DNA from: JAHRAW01 sp965262585
Lineage (GTDB): Bacteria > Pseudomonadota > Gammaproteobacteria > Arenicellales > Poriferihabitantaceae
Length of the DNA: 64,000 nt
NCBI GenBank assembly: GCA_965262585.1
Contig: OZ253546.1
Coordinates: 620,001 to 684,000 of the forward strand
Direction: 5' to 3'
The notes under the pieces were generated by a model that saw only the letters and a program-made list of their open reading frames with translations, was not told the DNA's origin and did not search any database. Of the stretch, positions 7,908 to 16,234 are shown piece by piece. Numbering within the stretch: position 1 is the first letter of the stretch; each line of letters starts with the position of its first letter. A program made the translations under genes and the position numbers.

Positions 7908-9571
7908 TCGACTGGCTGGAAATTCGCCAACTCGCCATTGCCGAACACATCGCGCTGGAATTTGGTGATTCGTTCACCGCCGTTACCGGAGAGACCGGTT
8001 CGGGAAAGTCGCTGATTGTGGATGCGGTGGGGGTGTTGCTCGGTGGCCGTGCCGAAAATTCGCTGATCCGCAAGCCGCAAGCGGAAGCGGAAATTCAAGG
8101 TGGGTTCGTCCTTGGGGATGGCCATCCGGCGATGCAATGGCTCATCAATCACGACCTCGACAACCAAAACGAATGCATCCTGCGGCGAGTGGTGCGGCGC
8201 GACAAACCGAGCCGTGGCTGGATCAACGACCGGGCGGTCAACGCTTCCCAACTGCGCGAACTCGGCCGTGAACTGGTGGACATCCACGGCCAGAACGAAC
8301 ACCACGCCCTGCTCGGCAAAAAAGGACAACTGTCGCTGCTCGACAACGCCGCCGGCAACGCCGAAACACTGGCGCAACTGGGCGGCAACTATGACAAATT
8401 GACGGCGGTGCGGGCGCGCATGGAGCATCTGAAAAATCACGGCGAGCACGCTCGAGCACAAGCCGACCTGTTGCAATTTCAGATTGGCGAACTGGAGACG
8501 CTCGCTCCCCAACCGGACGAATGGCCTAAACTAGAGCAGCAACAAAAGCGCATGCACCACGCCCAAGATCTGGCGACCGGGGCGCGCGCCGTTGCCACGC
8601 GCATCAGCGAAGACGAAGGCGGCAATCTCATCGCCGCGCTTGCGGATTGCTGCCGGCAACTGCAGCGTCTGGTGGAATACGACCCACGGCTGGGCAAGGT
8701 AATCACCATGCTCGAAGAAGCCAACGTCAACCTCGGCGAATCCGCCGCCCAACTTCAAGCGTTGTCCGCCGAAGGGGTTCTCGACGCGGGGGAAATGGCC
8801 GAAATCGAGGCGCGTTTCTCGCTCTATCACGACTTATCGCGCAAACACTTAGTGTTGCCCGGCTTGCTCGCTTCACGCCTTGAACAACTGCGCGCCGAGT
8901 TGGCGGGCGTGTCCGACCCCGAAGCCGAACTGCAACGACTGGACGAACAGTGGCGCGAATACAAGGTTGAATACGACCGCGTGGCGGCGGTCATCGGCAT
9001 AAACCGCGCTAAGGCGGCGAAGCGTCTCTCTGCCGGAGTTACCGACTTGATGCAGGAACTGGGCATGGCCGGCGGAGCGTTGGAAATCCACCTGCACGGG
9101 AACGATGGCGAAGACCACATTTCCCGGCGCGGCAACGAGACCGCGGAATTTGTAGTCAGCGCCAATCCCGGCATGCCCCTTGAACCTCTGGGGAAGGTGG
9201 CGTCCGGCGGCGAATTGTCGAGAATTTCTCTTGCCATCAACGTGGTGTTGGCCGCCGATGCGCCGACTTCAACCTTGATATTTGACGAAGTGGATGTGGG
9301 TATCGGCGGCAAGGTGGCCGAAGTGGTTGGTGAAAAACTGCGCCGCTTGGGCGACACCCGACAGGTAATCTGCATCACCCACCTGTCGCAGGTTGCCGCC
9401 AAGGGACATCATCACTGGTCGGTTGCCAAGAAAACTGGCCGACAGACCAGCGTCAGCGTGCAGCAACTCGACCACCGCCTGCGCATTGAGGAAATCGCGC
9501 GCATGGCCGCCGGTGCCAAACTGACCCCCGAATCCCTTGCCCACGCCGAGCAACTGCTGCAATCCGCATGA
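7904..9571 (+). CDS. recN: DNA repair protein RecN
   Basis: RecN is an SMC-like ATPase that acts in recombinational repair of double-strand breaks. The 555-residue protein has an N-terminal Walker A (GETGSGKS near residue 30). A long central coiled-coil region is rich in Glu, Gln and Leu. The C-terminal signature ASGGELSRISLAI is followed by Walker B (TLIFDEVDVGIGG) and CITHLSQVAAKG. It overlaps nadK and the GNAT gene by 4 nt on either side, making a tight operon. Confidence 0.95.
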   Translation: MIDWLEIRQLAIAEHIALEFGDSFTAVTGETGSGKSLIVDAVGVLLGGRAENSLIRKPQAEAEIQGGFVLGDGHPAMQWLINHDLDNQNECILRRVVRRDKPSRGWINDRAVNASQLRELGRELVDIHGQNEHHALLGKKGQLSLLDNAAGNAETLAQLGGNYDKLTAVRARMEHLKNHGEHARAQADLLQFQIGELETLAPQPDEWPKLEQQQKRMHHAQDLATGARAVATRISEDEGGNLIAALADCCRQLQRLVEYDPRLGKVITMLEEANVNLGESAAQLQALSAEGVLDAGEMAEIEARFSLYHDLSRKHLVLPGLLASRLEQLRAELAGVSDPEAELQRLDEQWREYKVEYDRVAAVIGINRAKAAKRLSAGVTDLMQELGMAGGALEIHLHGNDGEDHISRRGNETAEFVVSANPGMPLEPLGKVASGGELSRISLAINVVLAADAPTSTLIFDEVDVGIGGKVAEVVGEKLRRLGDTRQVICITHLSQVAAKGHHHWSVAKKTGRQTSVSVQQLDHRLRIEEIARMAAGAKLTPESLAHAEQLLQSA

Positions 9572-10062
9572 ACATCGTCGATTCACACATTCGCGACAAA
9601 ACCCGCCACGAAATTCGCCGCGCACAACTGGCGGACATCGCTGGCATTCACGCGCTGCTGAAACCCTTCAGCGATGACGAAGTGCTTTTACCGCGTTCGG
9701 AGAGCGACCTGTATAATAGTATGCGCGAGTTTCTGGTAATCGAGAATCATGGCGAAGTCATCGCCTGCAGTGCCCTGCAGATATTCACCCGGCAACTGGG
9801 CGAAGTCAGGAGTCTGGCGGTTGCGCCCCGCTACGGCGGGCTCGGCCTCGGACGGCAACTGGTGTGCCGCATCGAGCGGGATGCTGTGGAGATGGGCCTC
9901 AGTCGTTTGATGGCGTTGACTTATGAAACCGGTTTTTTTCACAAACTGGGGTTTCGAACCGTGGAAATGAATGAACTGCCGGAAAAAGTATGGGGCGTGT
10001 GTATCAACTGCCCGAAGTTTCGCAACTGTGATGAAATAGCCGTGCTCAAAAACCTTTCCTAA
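9568..10062 (+). CDS. GNAT acetyltransferase, ArgA-like stand-alone domain
   Basis: The 164-residue protein is a single GNAT domain with the acetyl-CoA loop as VRSLAVAPRYGGLGLGRQLV. The C-terminal part reads ETGFFHKLGFRTV, then LPEKVWGVCINCPKFRNCDE. That cysteine-containing ending is typical of the short N-acetylglutamate synthase-like proteins, which lack the amino-acid-kinase domain of E. coli ArgA. A role in the first step of arginine synthesis is therefore plausible but not shown. The start overlaps the recN stop (ATGA), so expression is coupled to recN. Confidence 0.75.
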   Translation: MNIVDSHIRDKTRHEIRRAQLADIAGIHALLKPFSDDEVLLPRSESDLYNSMREFLVIENHGEVIACSALQIFTRQLGEVRSLAVAPRYGGLGLGRQLVCRIERDAVEMGLSRLMALTYETGFFHKLGFRTVEMNELPEKVWGVCINCPKFRNCDEIAVLKNLS

Positions 10063-10078
10063 CCACCCGACCAATCCA

Positions 10079-10405
10079 ATGAAATCACGCTTTCTACCCG
10101 TAATCCTCTCGCTGCTGTTGTTGCCGGGCTGCGTCGTCTACAAGATCGACATCCAGCAAGGAAATGAAGTCAGCACCGAGATGCTGTCGCAACTGAAAAT
10201 CGGCATGAGTAAAGACGAAGTCGTCAAGGTGATCGGCTATCCGCTGATCAACGACCCGTTCCACGCCGACCGCTGGGATTATTACTTCTACCTAAAGAAA
10301 GGCAAAACCGGAAAAGTCAAACAGCAATCGGCAACGCTTCATTTCGATGGCGACTCGCTTATGGACATTCAAAGTTCGTTGATCGAAGCAAACGCTGGCG
10401 AGTAA
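10079..10405 (+). CDS. bamE: Outer membrane assembly lipoprotein BamE (SmpA/OmlA)
   Basis: Small lipoprotein of the BAM complex, which inserts beta-barrel proteins. It has a signal peptide with lipobox LLPGC (Cys near residue 18) and then the SmpA/OmlA core: LKIGMSKDEVVKVIGYPL, DRWDYYFYLKKG and a final strand LHFDGDSLMDI. The length of 108 residues is normal. It lies 16 nt after the GNAT gene. Two large autotransporter barrels in this window would be BAM clients. Confidence 0.9.
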   Translation: MKSRFLPVILSLLLLPGCVVYKIDIQQGNEVSTEMLSQLKIGMSKDEVVKVIGYPLINDPFHADRWDYYFYLKKGKTGKVKQQSATLHFDGDSLMDIQSSLIEANAGE

Positions 10406-11067
10406 AGTCGGCGAGTAATTCATTATTTATCTTTCTGGATTCCCGATACGCACCGCCGTCATTCTCGTGCCCCCAAGTCGTTATTCACGCGACAGCGGGA
10501 ATGACGAGTTGGGGGACACGGGAATCCAGTAAAACATGTCCGGCGTTAGCCGACTCCCCAGGCCCGTCATTCTCGTGCCGCCAAGTCGTTATTCCCGCGA
10601 CAGCGGGGATGACGAGTTGGGGGACACGGGAATCCAGTTAAACATGTTCGGCGATAGCCGCTCCTTATTTGGCTTTCTGGATTCCCGATACGATGAAAAA
10701 TATAGTCGCTGGCGCTCCTTATTTTTCTATCGTTCGGGAATGACGCACTTTTGATTTTCCTCGTTTGTCGATGAGGACAGGCACGGGGGCGCTGTCCCTA
10801 CGAAAACCATATCTCGTAGGGACAGTGCCCCCGTGCCTGTCCTTAATAAGGAGCGGCTGGCGCCGACATGTTTTTTCTGGATTCCCGATACGATGAAAAA
10901 TATGGTCGCTGGCGCTCCCTATTTTTCTATCGTTCGAGAATGACGACCTTGCGATAGCCGCTCCCTACGCCGTCATTCTCGTGCCGCCAAGTCGTTATTC
11001 CCGCGACAGCGGGGATGACGAGTTGGGGGACACGGGAATCCAGTTAAACATGTCCGGCGTTAGCCGC
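10406..11067. repeat. Dispersed repeat field between bamE and yajQ
   Basis: No gene. Family B palindromes lie at 10461-10525, 10569-10633 and 10975-11039. Family A palindromes lie at 10681-10741 and 10881-10941. An inverted pair of family C elements is at 10775-10842. The field separates two convergent genes (bamE forward, yajQ reverse), where hairpin-forming transcripts could serve as terminators for both strands. Confidence 0.88.
10775..10842. repeat. Long inverted repeat made of two family C elements
   Basis: The left arm 10775-10803 (beginning GGACAGGCACGGGGGC) and right arm 10814-10842 (ending CCCCCGTGCCTGTCC) are 29 bp each. They pair with one mismatch around a 10-base loop. Single copies of the same element occur at about 51229-51255, 56124-56150 and 56429-56456. 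A trace of it (CTGTCCCTAC) is at about 19250. Confidence 0.8.
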
Positions 11068-11553
11068 TCAATCGCGAAAGTTCACATACTGCAGCGGCAA
11101 TCCGAGTTTTTGTTCGTCGATAAACGCCATCACCCGCTGCAGGTCGTCTCGTTTCTTGCCGCTTACCCTGACCTGCCGCTCCTGAATCGCCACCTGCACT
11201 TTTAGTTTTTCGCTCTTGATGAGTTTGACGATTTTTTTAGCGAGGTCGGTGTCAACGCCCTGCCGTACCTTGATTTCCTGAATCGCCTTGCCGGTGGCGC
11301 CTACCTTCACTTCGCCCTTTTCCAGACAGGCGATGTTCACCGAGCGCTTCGCCAGTTTCAGTTGTAGCACGTCCACCACCTGCCCGGCTTTGAAATCATC
11401 GTCGGCGTGAATCGTCAGCAGCGGATCTTTTTCTTCGACCCGGGCGTCGCTGCCCTTGAAATCAAAGCGCGTGCTGACTTCGCGGTTGGCTTGATTGACG
11501 GCGTTTTTCACTTCCTGCCAGTCCACTTCGGATACGATGTCGAATGAAGGCAT
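11068..11553 (-). CDS. yajQ: YajQ family nucleotide-binding protein
   Basis: The protein is recognised by MPSFDIVSEVDWQEVKNAVNQ at the N-terminus, STRFDFKGSDA near residue 30 and the C-terminal VRVSGKKRDDLQ with QYVNFRD. YajQ proteins bind nucleotides, and some family members bind cyclic di-GMP and modulate transcription; which applies here is unknown. I set the start at ATG 11553 because GAGGAG stands 7 nt before it. The longer frame, from a TTG at 11568, would contain the ribosome site. Length 161 residues, normal for the family. Confidence 0.92.
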   Translation of the reverse strand: MPSFDIVSEVDWQEVKNAVNQANREVSTRFDFKGSDARVEEKDPLLTIHADDDFKAGQVVDVLQLKLAKRSVNIACLEKGEVKVGATGKAIQEIKVRQGVDTDLAKKIVKLIKSEKLKVQVAIQERQVRVSGKKRDDLQRVMAFIDEQKLGLPLQYVNFRD

Positions 11554-11601
11554 ATCAACTCTCCTCAAAATTGGCGGGGTTGTGTACCATAACGCAGCGA
11601 A

Positions 11602-12579
11602 TCATACCAAGTCCTTGACCGCATCCCGCTCCTCGGTTAACTCTCGCTCGGTGGCGTCCATTTTTTGCCGGCTGAAGTCGCTGATTGGGAGGTCGCGGAC
11701 GATTTGATAACGGCCGTTGTCGCAGGTTACCGGAAAGGAATAAATCAACCCTTCTTCGATGCCGTAACTACCGTCGCTGGAGATCGCCATGCTGACCCAG
11801 TCGCCCGAAGTGCTGCCGCACGCCCAGTCGCGCATCTGATCGATGGCGGCACCGGCCGCCGAAGCCGCGCTGGATGCACCCCGCGCTTTGATAATCGCCG
11901 CGCCGCGCTGTTGCACCGCCGGAATGAAATCATCCTCAAGCCACGCCTGCTCGACCATGCCTTTGACTGCCTCGTCTTTGGCAAGGGCGTTGGATATGTC
12001 CGGGTATTGGGTGGCGGAATGGTTTCCCCAGATGGTCATCTTGCGGATCTCGTTATGGTGGATGCCGAGTTTTTCCGCGAGGAGGGCTTTGGCGCGATTG
12101 TGGTCGAGGCGCGTCATGGCGGTGAACTGCGCGCGGTCGAGGTCGGGTGCGTTGGCGGCGGCGATAAAGGCGTTGGTGTTTGCCGGATTGCCGACCACCA
12201 GCACCTTGACCGTTCGCGCCGCGTGGGCGTTGAGGGCTTTGCCTTGTGCGGAAAATATTTTTCCATTGTCGGTCAGCAATTCACTGCGTTCCATTCCGGG
12301 GCCGCGTGGTTTGGAGCCCACCAGTAGCGCGTAATCCGCACCGTCGAATGCCGCATCGGCGTCATCGGAGATGGTGATACCCGCCAACAATGGAAACGCG
12401 CAGTCCTGCAATTCCATAACCACGCCGCGCAAAGCATCCATCGCCGGTGGGATTTCCAACAACTGCAAGATAACCGGCTGCTCTTTGCCCAGCATATCGC
12501 CGGCGGCAATACGAAACAACAACGCATACGCGATATTCCCGGCAGCACCGGTCACCGCAACACGAACAGGAGATTGCAT
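11602..12579 (-). CDS. mdh: Malate dehydrogenase (NAD-dependent, cytosolic-type)
   Basis: Interconverts malate and oxaloacetate in the TCA cycle. The 325-residue protein has the Rossmann loop VTGAAGNIAYALLFRIAAG at the start. The substrate-binding segment KPRGPGMERSELL and the catalytic His segment WGNHSATQYPD follow. This is the longer enzyme type found in many beta- and gammaproteobacteria, not the shorter E. coli type. GAGGA stands 7 nt before ATG 12579. yajQ follows 48 nt downstream on the same strand. Confidence 0.95.
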   Translation of the reverse strand: MQSPVRVAVTGAAGNIAYALLFRIAAGDMLGKEQPVILQLLEIPPAMDALRGVVMELQDCAFPLLAGITISDDADAAFDGADYALLVGSKPRGPGMERSELLTDNGKIFSAQGKALNAHAARTVKVLVVGNPANTNAFIAAANAPDLDRAQFTAMTRLDHNRAKALLAEKLGIHHNEIRKMTIWGNHSATQYPDISNALAKDEAVKGMVEQAWLEDDFIPAVQQRGAAIIKARGASSAASAAGAAIDQMRDWACGSTSGDWVSMAISSDGSYGIEEGLIYSFPVTCDNGRYQIVRDLPISDFSRQKMDATERELTEERDAVKDLV

Positions 12580-12658
12580 GGGGATTCCTCAGAACAAAAT
12601 TGAAAGCCGTGGGTTGCTATTATAAATGAACCAGAGATTTTCTGTATGCACCCGCCAC

Positions 12659-12928
12659 CTATCCACGGTGGTTTTTGTCGCGTGCCGTTGGTTGTGTTCT
12701 GTGCAGGCGTTGGCGTCGTCGGAACCACAAAATAATGGCTAGGTAGCCTTTGCGCGCCCAGCGGAAATCCAGGGATAGCACCAGCAATCCGAGCGGCACC
12801 ATCCAAAATCCGAGAATTGGCAGGGCGCCCAGTAGCCCGCCCAGTATCAACAGAATCCCGATGATGATGCGCGTTATCGAGGGCATCGACCGGAATGGTC
12901 GTATAATGAGTTTCAGGCGGCGGTGCAA
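12659..12928 (-). CDS. Small PGPGW-type membrane protein
   Basis: The protein has 89 residues with two hydrophobic segments, IIIGILLILGGLLGALPI and FWMVPLGLLVLSLDF, and a basic C-terminal tail. The pattern RPFRSMPS.TRI..G...GG..G.LP.LGFWM.PLGL matches the putative transmembrane PGPGW family. The function is unknown; it is probably an inner-membrane protein. The open frame begins with TTG 12928, preceded by GGAA at a fair distance; ATG 12886 is an alternative. It is divergent from dapF. Confidence 0.65.
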   Translation of the reverse strand: MHRRLKLIIRPFRSMPSITRIIIGILLILGGLLGALPILGFWMVPLGLLVLSLDFRWARKGYLAIILWFRRRQRLHRTQPTARDKNHRG

Positions 12929-13036
12929 TGGTGGTGTTTCCGGTGCGGTTGCTTGGGATATGATTGCGGTTGGCGAATGATGCTTTTTTATGACGATTTT
13001 CTATGATGCTTTTCTATGATGCGGGCGGACGGAATA

Positions 13037-13879
13037 ATGCGCTACGAATTCACAAAAATGCAGTCACTGGGTAACGATTTTATCGTACTTGACGGCGTAT
13101 CCGATGAATTAAAGATAACTTCGGACATCGCCCGTCGCCTCGCCGACCGGCATTTCGGCATCGGTTGCGACCAGATTTTGCTGGTTCAGCCGGACAAAGA
13201 CGGCGCCGGAGAATTCCTTTTCAGGATATTCAACCAAGACGGCAGCGAAGTGGAGCAATGCGGCAATGGCGCGCGCTGCCTGCCGCGCTTTTTGTATGAT
13301 CGCGGGCTGGCCACGGAAGGCGGCGCGCAAAAAACAATCCGCGTGCATACCGCCACGGCGGCCATGACGCTCACCACCAACGCCGACCAATCGGTCACCG
13401 TGGAGATGGGGATACCGGAGTTTGCCCCGGAAAAAATCCCCTTCCATGCGGAGTGCGCGGCGGACACCTACGCCCTCGACCTGAACGGCGACGAAGTGGA
13501 GATTTCCGCGCTCGCCATCGGCAATCCCCATGCGGTGCGGCGCGTCGAAGAAGTCGCCCAAGCACCCCTCGAAAGCCACGGCCCGCTCATCGAAAACCAC
13601 CCGCGTTTTCCCGACAGAGTCAACGCTGGCTTCATGCAGGTCGCAGCCCGGGATCACATCCTGCTGCGCGTTTACGAGCGTGGTGCCGGCGAGACGCTGG
13701 GATGCGGCAGCGGTGCTTGCGCGGCGGTGGTCGTGGGGATTAACCTCGGCTTGCTCGAGCGGCGCGTGAAAGTGTCCCTGCCCGGCGGCGATGCCGAGGT
13801 TGCGTGGCGGGGGCCGGGCCATCCGGTTTATTTGACCGGCCCCGCCCACAATGTTTTTTGCGGCGCCATTGATTTATAA
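13037..13879 (+). CDS. dapF: Diaminopimelate epimerase
   Basis: Converts LL- to meso-diaminopimelate for lysine and peptidoglycan synthesis. Both catalytic cysteines are visible: EQCGNGARC (about residue 75) and LGCGSGACA (about residue 220). The N-terminus KMQSLGNDFIVLDG is typical. I chose ATG 13037 (MRYEFTKMQS) over the upstream ATG at 13016, which would add seven residues that the family lacks. It is the first gene of dapF-DUF484-xerC. A 15-bp tandem duplication (ATTGATTTATAAAA) spans the stop codon at 13868-13897. Confidence 0.95.
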   Translation: MRYEFTKMQSLGNDFIVLDGVSDELKITSDIARRLADRHFGIGCDQILLVQPDKDGAGEFLFRIFNQDGSEVEQCGNGARCLPRFLYDRGLATEGGAQKTIRVHTATAAMTLTTNADQSVTVEMGIPEFAPEKIPFHAECAADTYALDLNGDEVEISALAIGNPHAVRRVEEVAQAPLESHGPLIENHPRFPDRVNAGFMQVAARDHILLRVYERGAGETLGCGSGACAAVVVGINLGLLERRVKVSLPGGDAEVAWRGPGHPVYLTGPAHNVFCGAIDL

Positions 13880-13937
13880 AAAATTGATTTATAAAAGCAG
13901 TTACAATTCACCGACCCCAGCCCGTTCCCAACCGTCC

Positions 13938-14594
13938 ATGTCCCAGTCACGGAAAATCGCGGATTACCTCAAAGAGCACCCTGATTTTTTTGCCGAGCAT
14001 CCAGACTTGCTGGCCGCAATGAATGCGCCGGAAGCACCCCTCGCCACGCCCGCCCATGGGCGGATTCACGACCGCCGGGAGTTGGCTTTGCGCGAGCGTC
14101 AGGAGCGGCAGCAGACGCGGATGGAGTCGATGCTGGACACCGCCCGAAGCAACCAAGACCTTGCCGACGAACTACATCAAATCGCCGTCAGTTTGCTGAG
14201 CGCGGATAAGTCCAAAGACCTCAAAGACCCCGCCGTTCCCGGGTTGCTGGTGAAATCCCGGTTTGACATCGATGAAGTAGCGATTTTTTTATCTTCAGAG
14301 CAACAGGATTTCCCCCCGCAAGTGGACTACGCGCACCTCTGCCAGCGCGTGGCGCACTTTGGCAGCGTGTGCGACGACCGGGTGTCGAGCAAACTGGGCG
14401 CGGCTTTGTTTCCACACGCCGCCGCCATCGCATCCTGCGCCTTCATCCCCCTCGCCCACCGGCAAAAGTTGCACGGCGTGATGGTGTTGGGCTGCGTCGA
14501 CCGGGAACGTTTCCAGCCCGGCATGGGCGCGCTGATCCTTGACCGTCTGGGGCAACTGATTGGCGCATATCTGGCCGGCCACGGTCTGGTGTGA
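13938..14594 (+). CDS. DUF484 family protein
   Basis: The N-terminal IADYLKEHPDFFAEHPDLL is the hallmark of DUF484. A Glu/Gln/Arg-rich helix follows (HDRRELALRERQERQ), then a GAF-like domain ending in LGQLIGAYLAGH. The role is not established, but the gene very often stands between dapF and xerC, as here. The start at ATG 13938 agrees with the family; the frame upstream to 13851 overlaps dapF and is not needed. The stop at 14594 lies 31 nt before the proposed xerC start. Confidence 0.88.
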   Translation: MSQSRKIADYLKEHPDFFAEHPDLLAAMNAPEAPLATPAHGRIHDRRELALRERQERQQTRMESMLDTARSNQDLADELHQIAVSLLSADKSKDLKDPAVPGLLVKSRFDIDEVAIFLSSEQQDFPPQVDYAHLCQRVAHFGSVCDDRVSSKLGAALFPHAAAIASCAFIPLAHRQKLHGVMVLGCVDRERFQPGMGALILDRLGQLIGAYLAGHGLV

Positions 14595-14625
14595 GTCAAG
14601 CCGCAGCCTGATTTTCGGCAATCCC

Positions 14626-15525
14626 GTGCAACCCGCCGACCTCGCACCCGAATTCCTCGCCGACCTTGCGCGCCAAAAGCGGCTGTCGGTCCATACCATC
14701 ACCGCCTACCGGCGCGACCTCGCACGCCTGGCCGCGTTTCTCGAAAACACCGGCACCCAACACTGGTGCGAACTGTCCGCCGAACAAGCGCGGGCGTTTC
14801 CGGCAAAACTGCACCAGTCGGGGTTGTCCGGCCGCAGCATCCAGCGCATGCTGTCCGCGGCACGGGGGTTTTACCGCTATCTGGTCAAAACCGGAAACAC
14901 CACCTTCAACCCCTTCGACGGCATCCGCGCGCCGAAGTCGGGGCGCAAATTGCCGACAACTTTGAGCGTGGACGAGTTGGCATCGTTGCTGGAGCGACAC
15001 GACGGCAGCGCGCTATCCATCCGCGACCGCGCCATCCTTGAATTGCTTTACTCTTCCGGGCTGCGGCTTGCGGAACTGGTCGCCCTGGATTTCAACGGCA
15101 TTGATTTCGAGCAATCCGAAGTGCGGGTCACCGGCAAGGGCAACAAGCAAAGGATCGTGCCGGTGGGATCCAGAGCGGCGGTTGCGCTCAAAGAATGGCT
15201 ACAGCACCGAAGCACCCTCGCCGGTGACCACGAGACAGCCCTGTTCGTGAACAAAAACGGCCACCGCCTCGGCGCCCGTGGCATCCAATACCGCCTCAAC
15301 CACTGGGCCAAAAAACACGGCCTCGGACGCCCCCTGCATCCGCACATGCTACGCCATTCATTCGCCAGCCATGTACTCGCTTCCAGCGGCGACCTGCGCG
15401 CCGTCCAAGAAATGCTAGGCCACGCCGACATCGCCACCACGCAGATATATACCCACCTGGATTTTCAACACCTATCCAAAGTCTACGACCAAGCCCACCC
15501 CCGCGCCCGCAAACGGCGAGGGTGA
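14626..15525 (+). CDS. xerC: Tyrosine recombinase XerC
   Basis: Site-specific recombinase that, with XerD, resolves chromosome dimers at dif. It has the N-terminal SAM-like core-binding domain (SVHTITAYRRDLARLAAFL). The catalytic residues are in order: Arg in SSGLRLAELVAL, Lys in TGKGNKQRIVP, His-x-x-Arg in HMLRHSFASH, His in LGHADIATTQIYTH, and the Tyr in KVYDQAHPRA. The start is uncertain. GTG 14626 gives 299 residues, the usual length, while ATG 14560 overlaps DUF484. Confidence 0.92.
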   Translation: MQPADLAPEFLADLARQKRLSVHTITAYRRDLARLAAFLENTGTQHWCELSAEQARAFPAKLHQSGLSGRSIQRMLSAARGFYRYLVKTGNTTFNPFDGIRAPKSGRKLPTTLSVDELASLLERHDGSALSIRDRAILELLYSSGLRLAELVALDFNGIDFEQSEVRVTGKGNKQRIVPVGSRAAVALKEWLQHRSTLAGDHETALFVNKNGHRLGARGIQYRLNHWAKKHGLGRPLHPHMLRHSFASHVLASSGDLRAVQEMLGHADIATTQIYTHLDFQHLSKVYDQAHPRARKRRG

Positions 15526-15600
15526 GCGGTGGGCACACCCCAAATCGCCTATCCCGACGGGGCCGGACAAGTTATTGGCCGCTGGGATTGTATTAGAAGG

Positions 15601-15804
15601 TTATGAGAAGATTCAGAACATTTATGAGAAGATTCAGAACATTTATGAGAAGATTCAGAAGATTTTAGGTCTTATGAGAACATTTATGAGAAGATTCAGA
15701 ACATTTGTGAGAAGATTCAGAACATTTATGAGAAGATTTAGAACATTTGTGAGAAGATTTAGAACATTTATGAGAAGATCTCAGGCTCTATTAGAAGATT
15801 TATG
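15601..15804. repeat. 21-bp tandem repeat tract
   Basis: About eight full copies of a 21-bp unit with consensus TTATGAGAAGATTCAGAACA(T) run head to tail. Some carry A/G (TTATGAG or TTGTGAG) and C/T variants. One interruption near 15661-15682 shifts the phase, and the tract ends in degraded copies. A plus-strand frame stays open through it (15575-15805). It reads YEKIQNI repeats and then, after the phase shift, MRRFRTF/VRRFRTF repeats. There is no ribosome site or recognisable domain, so I do not call a gene. The repeats are contiguous, with no spacers, so this is not a CRISPR array. Confidence 0.85.
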
Positions 15805-16033
15805 AGAGGATTTTAGTCTTTTCTAACCCCCACACTCGCTGTATACTAGGCACCCGTGACCGCATTTGCTCTACCACAAATGAAGCACCGACCGAATACA
15901 ATCGGTACTTCAACATCATCCACAGTACAGTAGGTGGTAGATGCACAGGTTGTTGCAGTTTATGAATATATCGCATATCATTTCACGACTATCAGCCTTC
16001 CAGCCCTTCCAGCACCCATGAGAATTCGCAGAA
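15805..16033 (+). promoter_or_regulatory. Leader region of the zeta-toxin module with candidate promoter
   Basis: No gene is supported here. TTGCAG (15953-15958) and TATCAT (15976-15981) are 17 bp apart and could drive the two-gene module starting at 16034. A second weak candidate is TATACT near 15852. A short hairpin ACCGA-ATACAA-TCGGT lies near 15893-15908 and could be an autoregulatory operator. The xerC-to-repeat gap (15526-15600) shows nothing else except GTTATTGGCCGC at about 15571, which recurs around the XRE gene at 19294. Confidence 0.4.
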
Positions 16034-16228
16034 ATGTTTTCATTTAAAAAGTCGCCTACAAACAGCAGCGCGCTTTCAGAATTTATGCGTAACGGGTCCG
16101 CCAGAGAGCACAAGCGCGTGTTCAAGAAGGTCATCGAAGAATCCATCAAAGAACAACAGAAGATTATCGATCAGGCCGGGCGAATTAACGCGGCGGCGGA
16201 GCATCGCTGTGATTCGGGAAACGATTGA
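16034..16228 (+). CDS. Small putative antitoxin preceding zeta toxin
   Basis: The 64-residue, highly charged protein is probably largely helical (EHKRVFKKVIEESIKEQQKIIDQA). Short proteins of this style, with a conserved EQ..II segment, commonly precede stand-alone zeta-toxin kinases in proteobacteria, so an antitoxin role is inferred. The stop lies 6 nt before the toxin GTG, which supports a two-gene operon. No DNA-binding motif is evident. The ribosome site before ATG 16034 is weak. Confidence 0.6.
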   Translation: MFSFKKSPTNSSALSEFMRNGSAREHKRVFKKVIEESIKEQQKIIDQAGRINAAAEHRCDSGND

Positions 16229-16234
16229 TTCGAA

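Noticed and set aside
15601..15804. CRISPR array
   Set aside because: The 21-bp units are contiguous and have no unique spacers; no cas genes are nearby.
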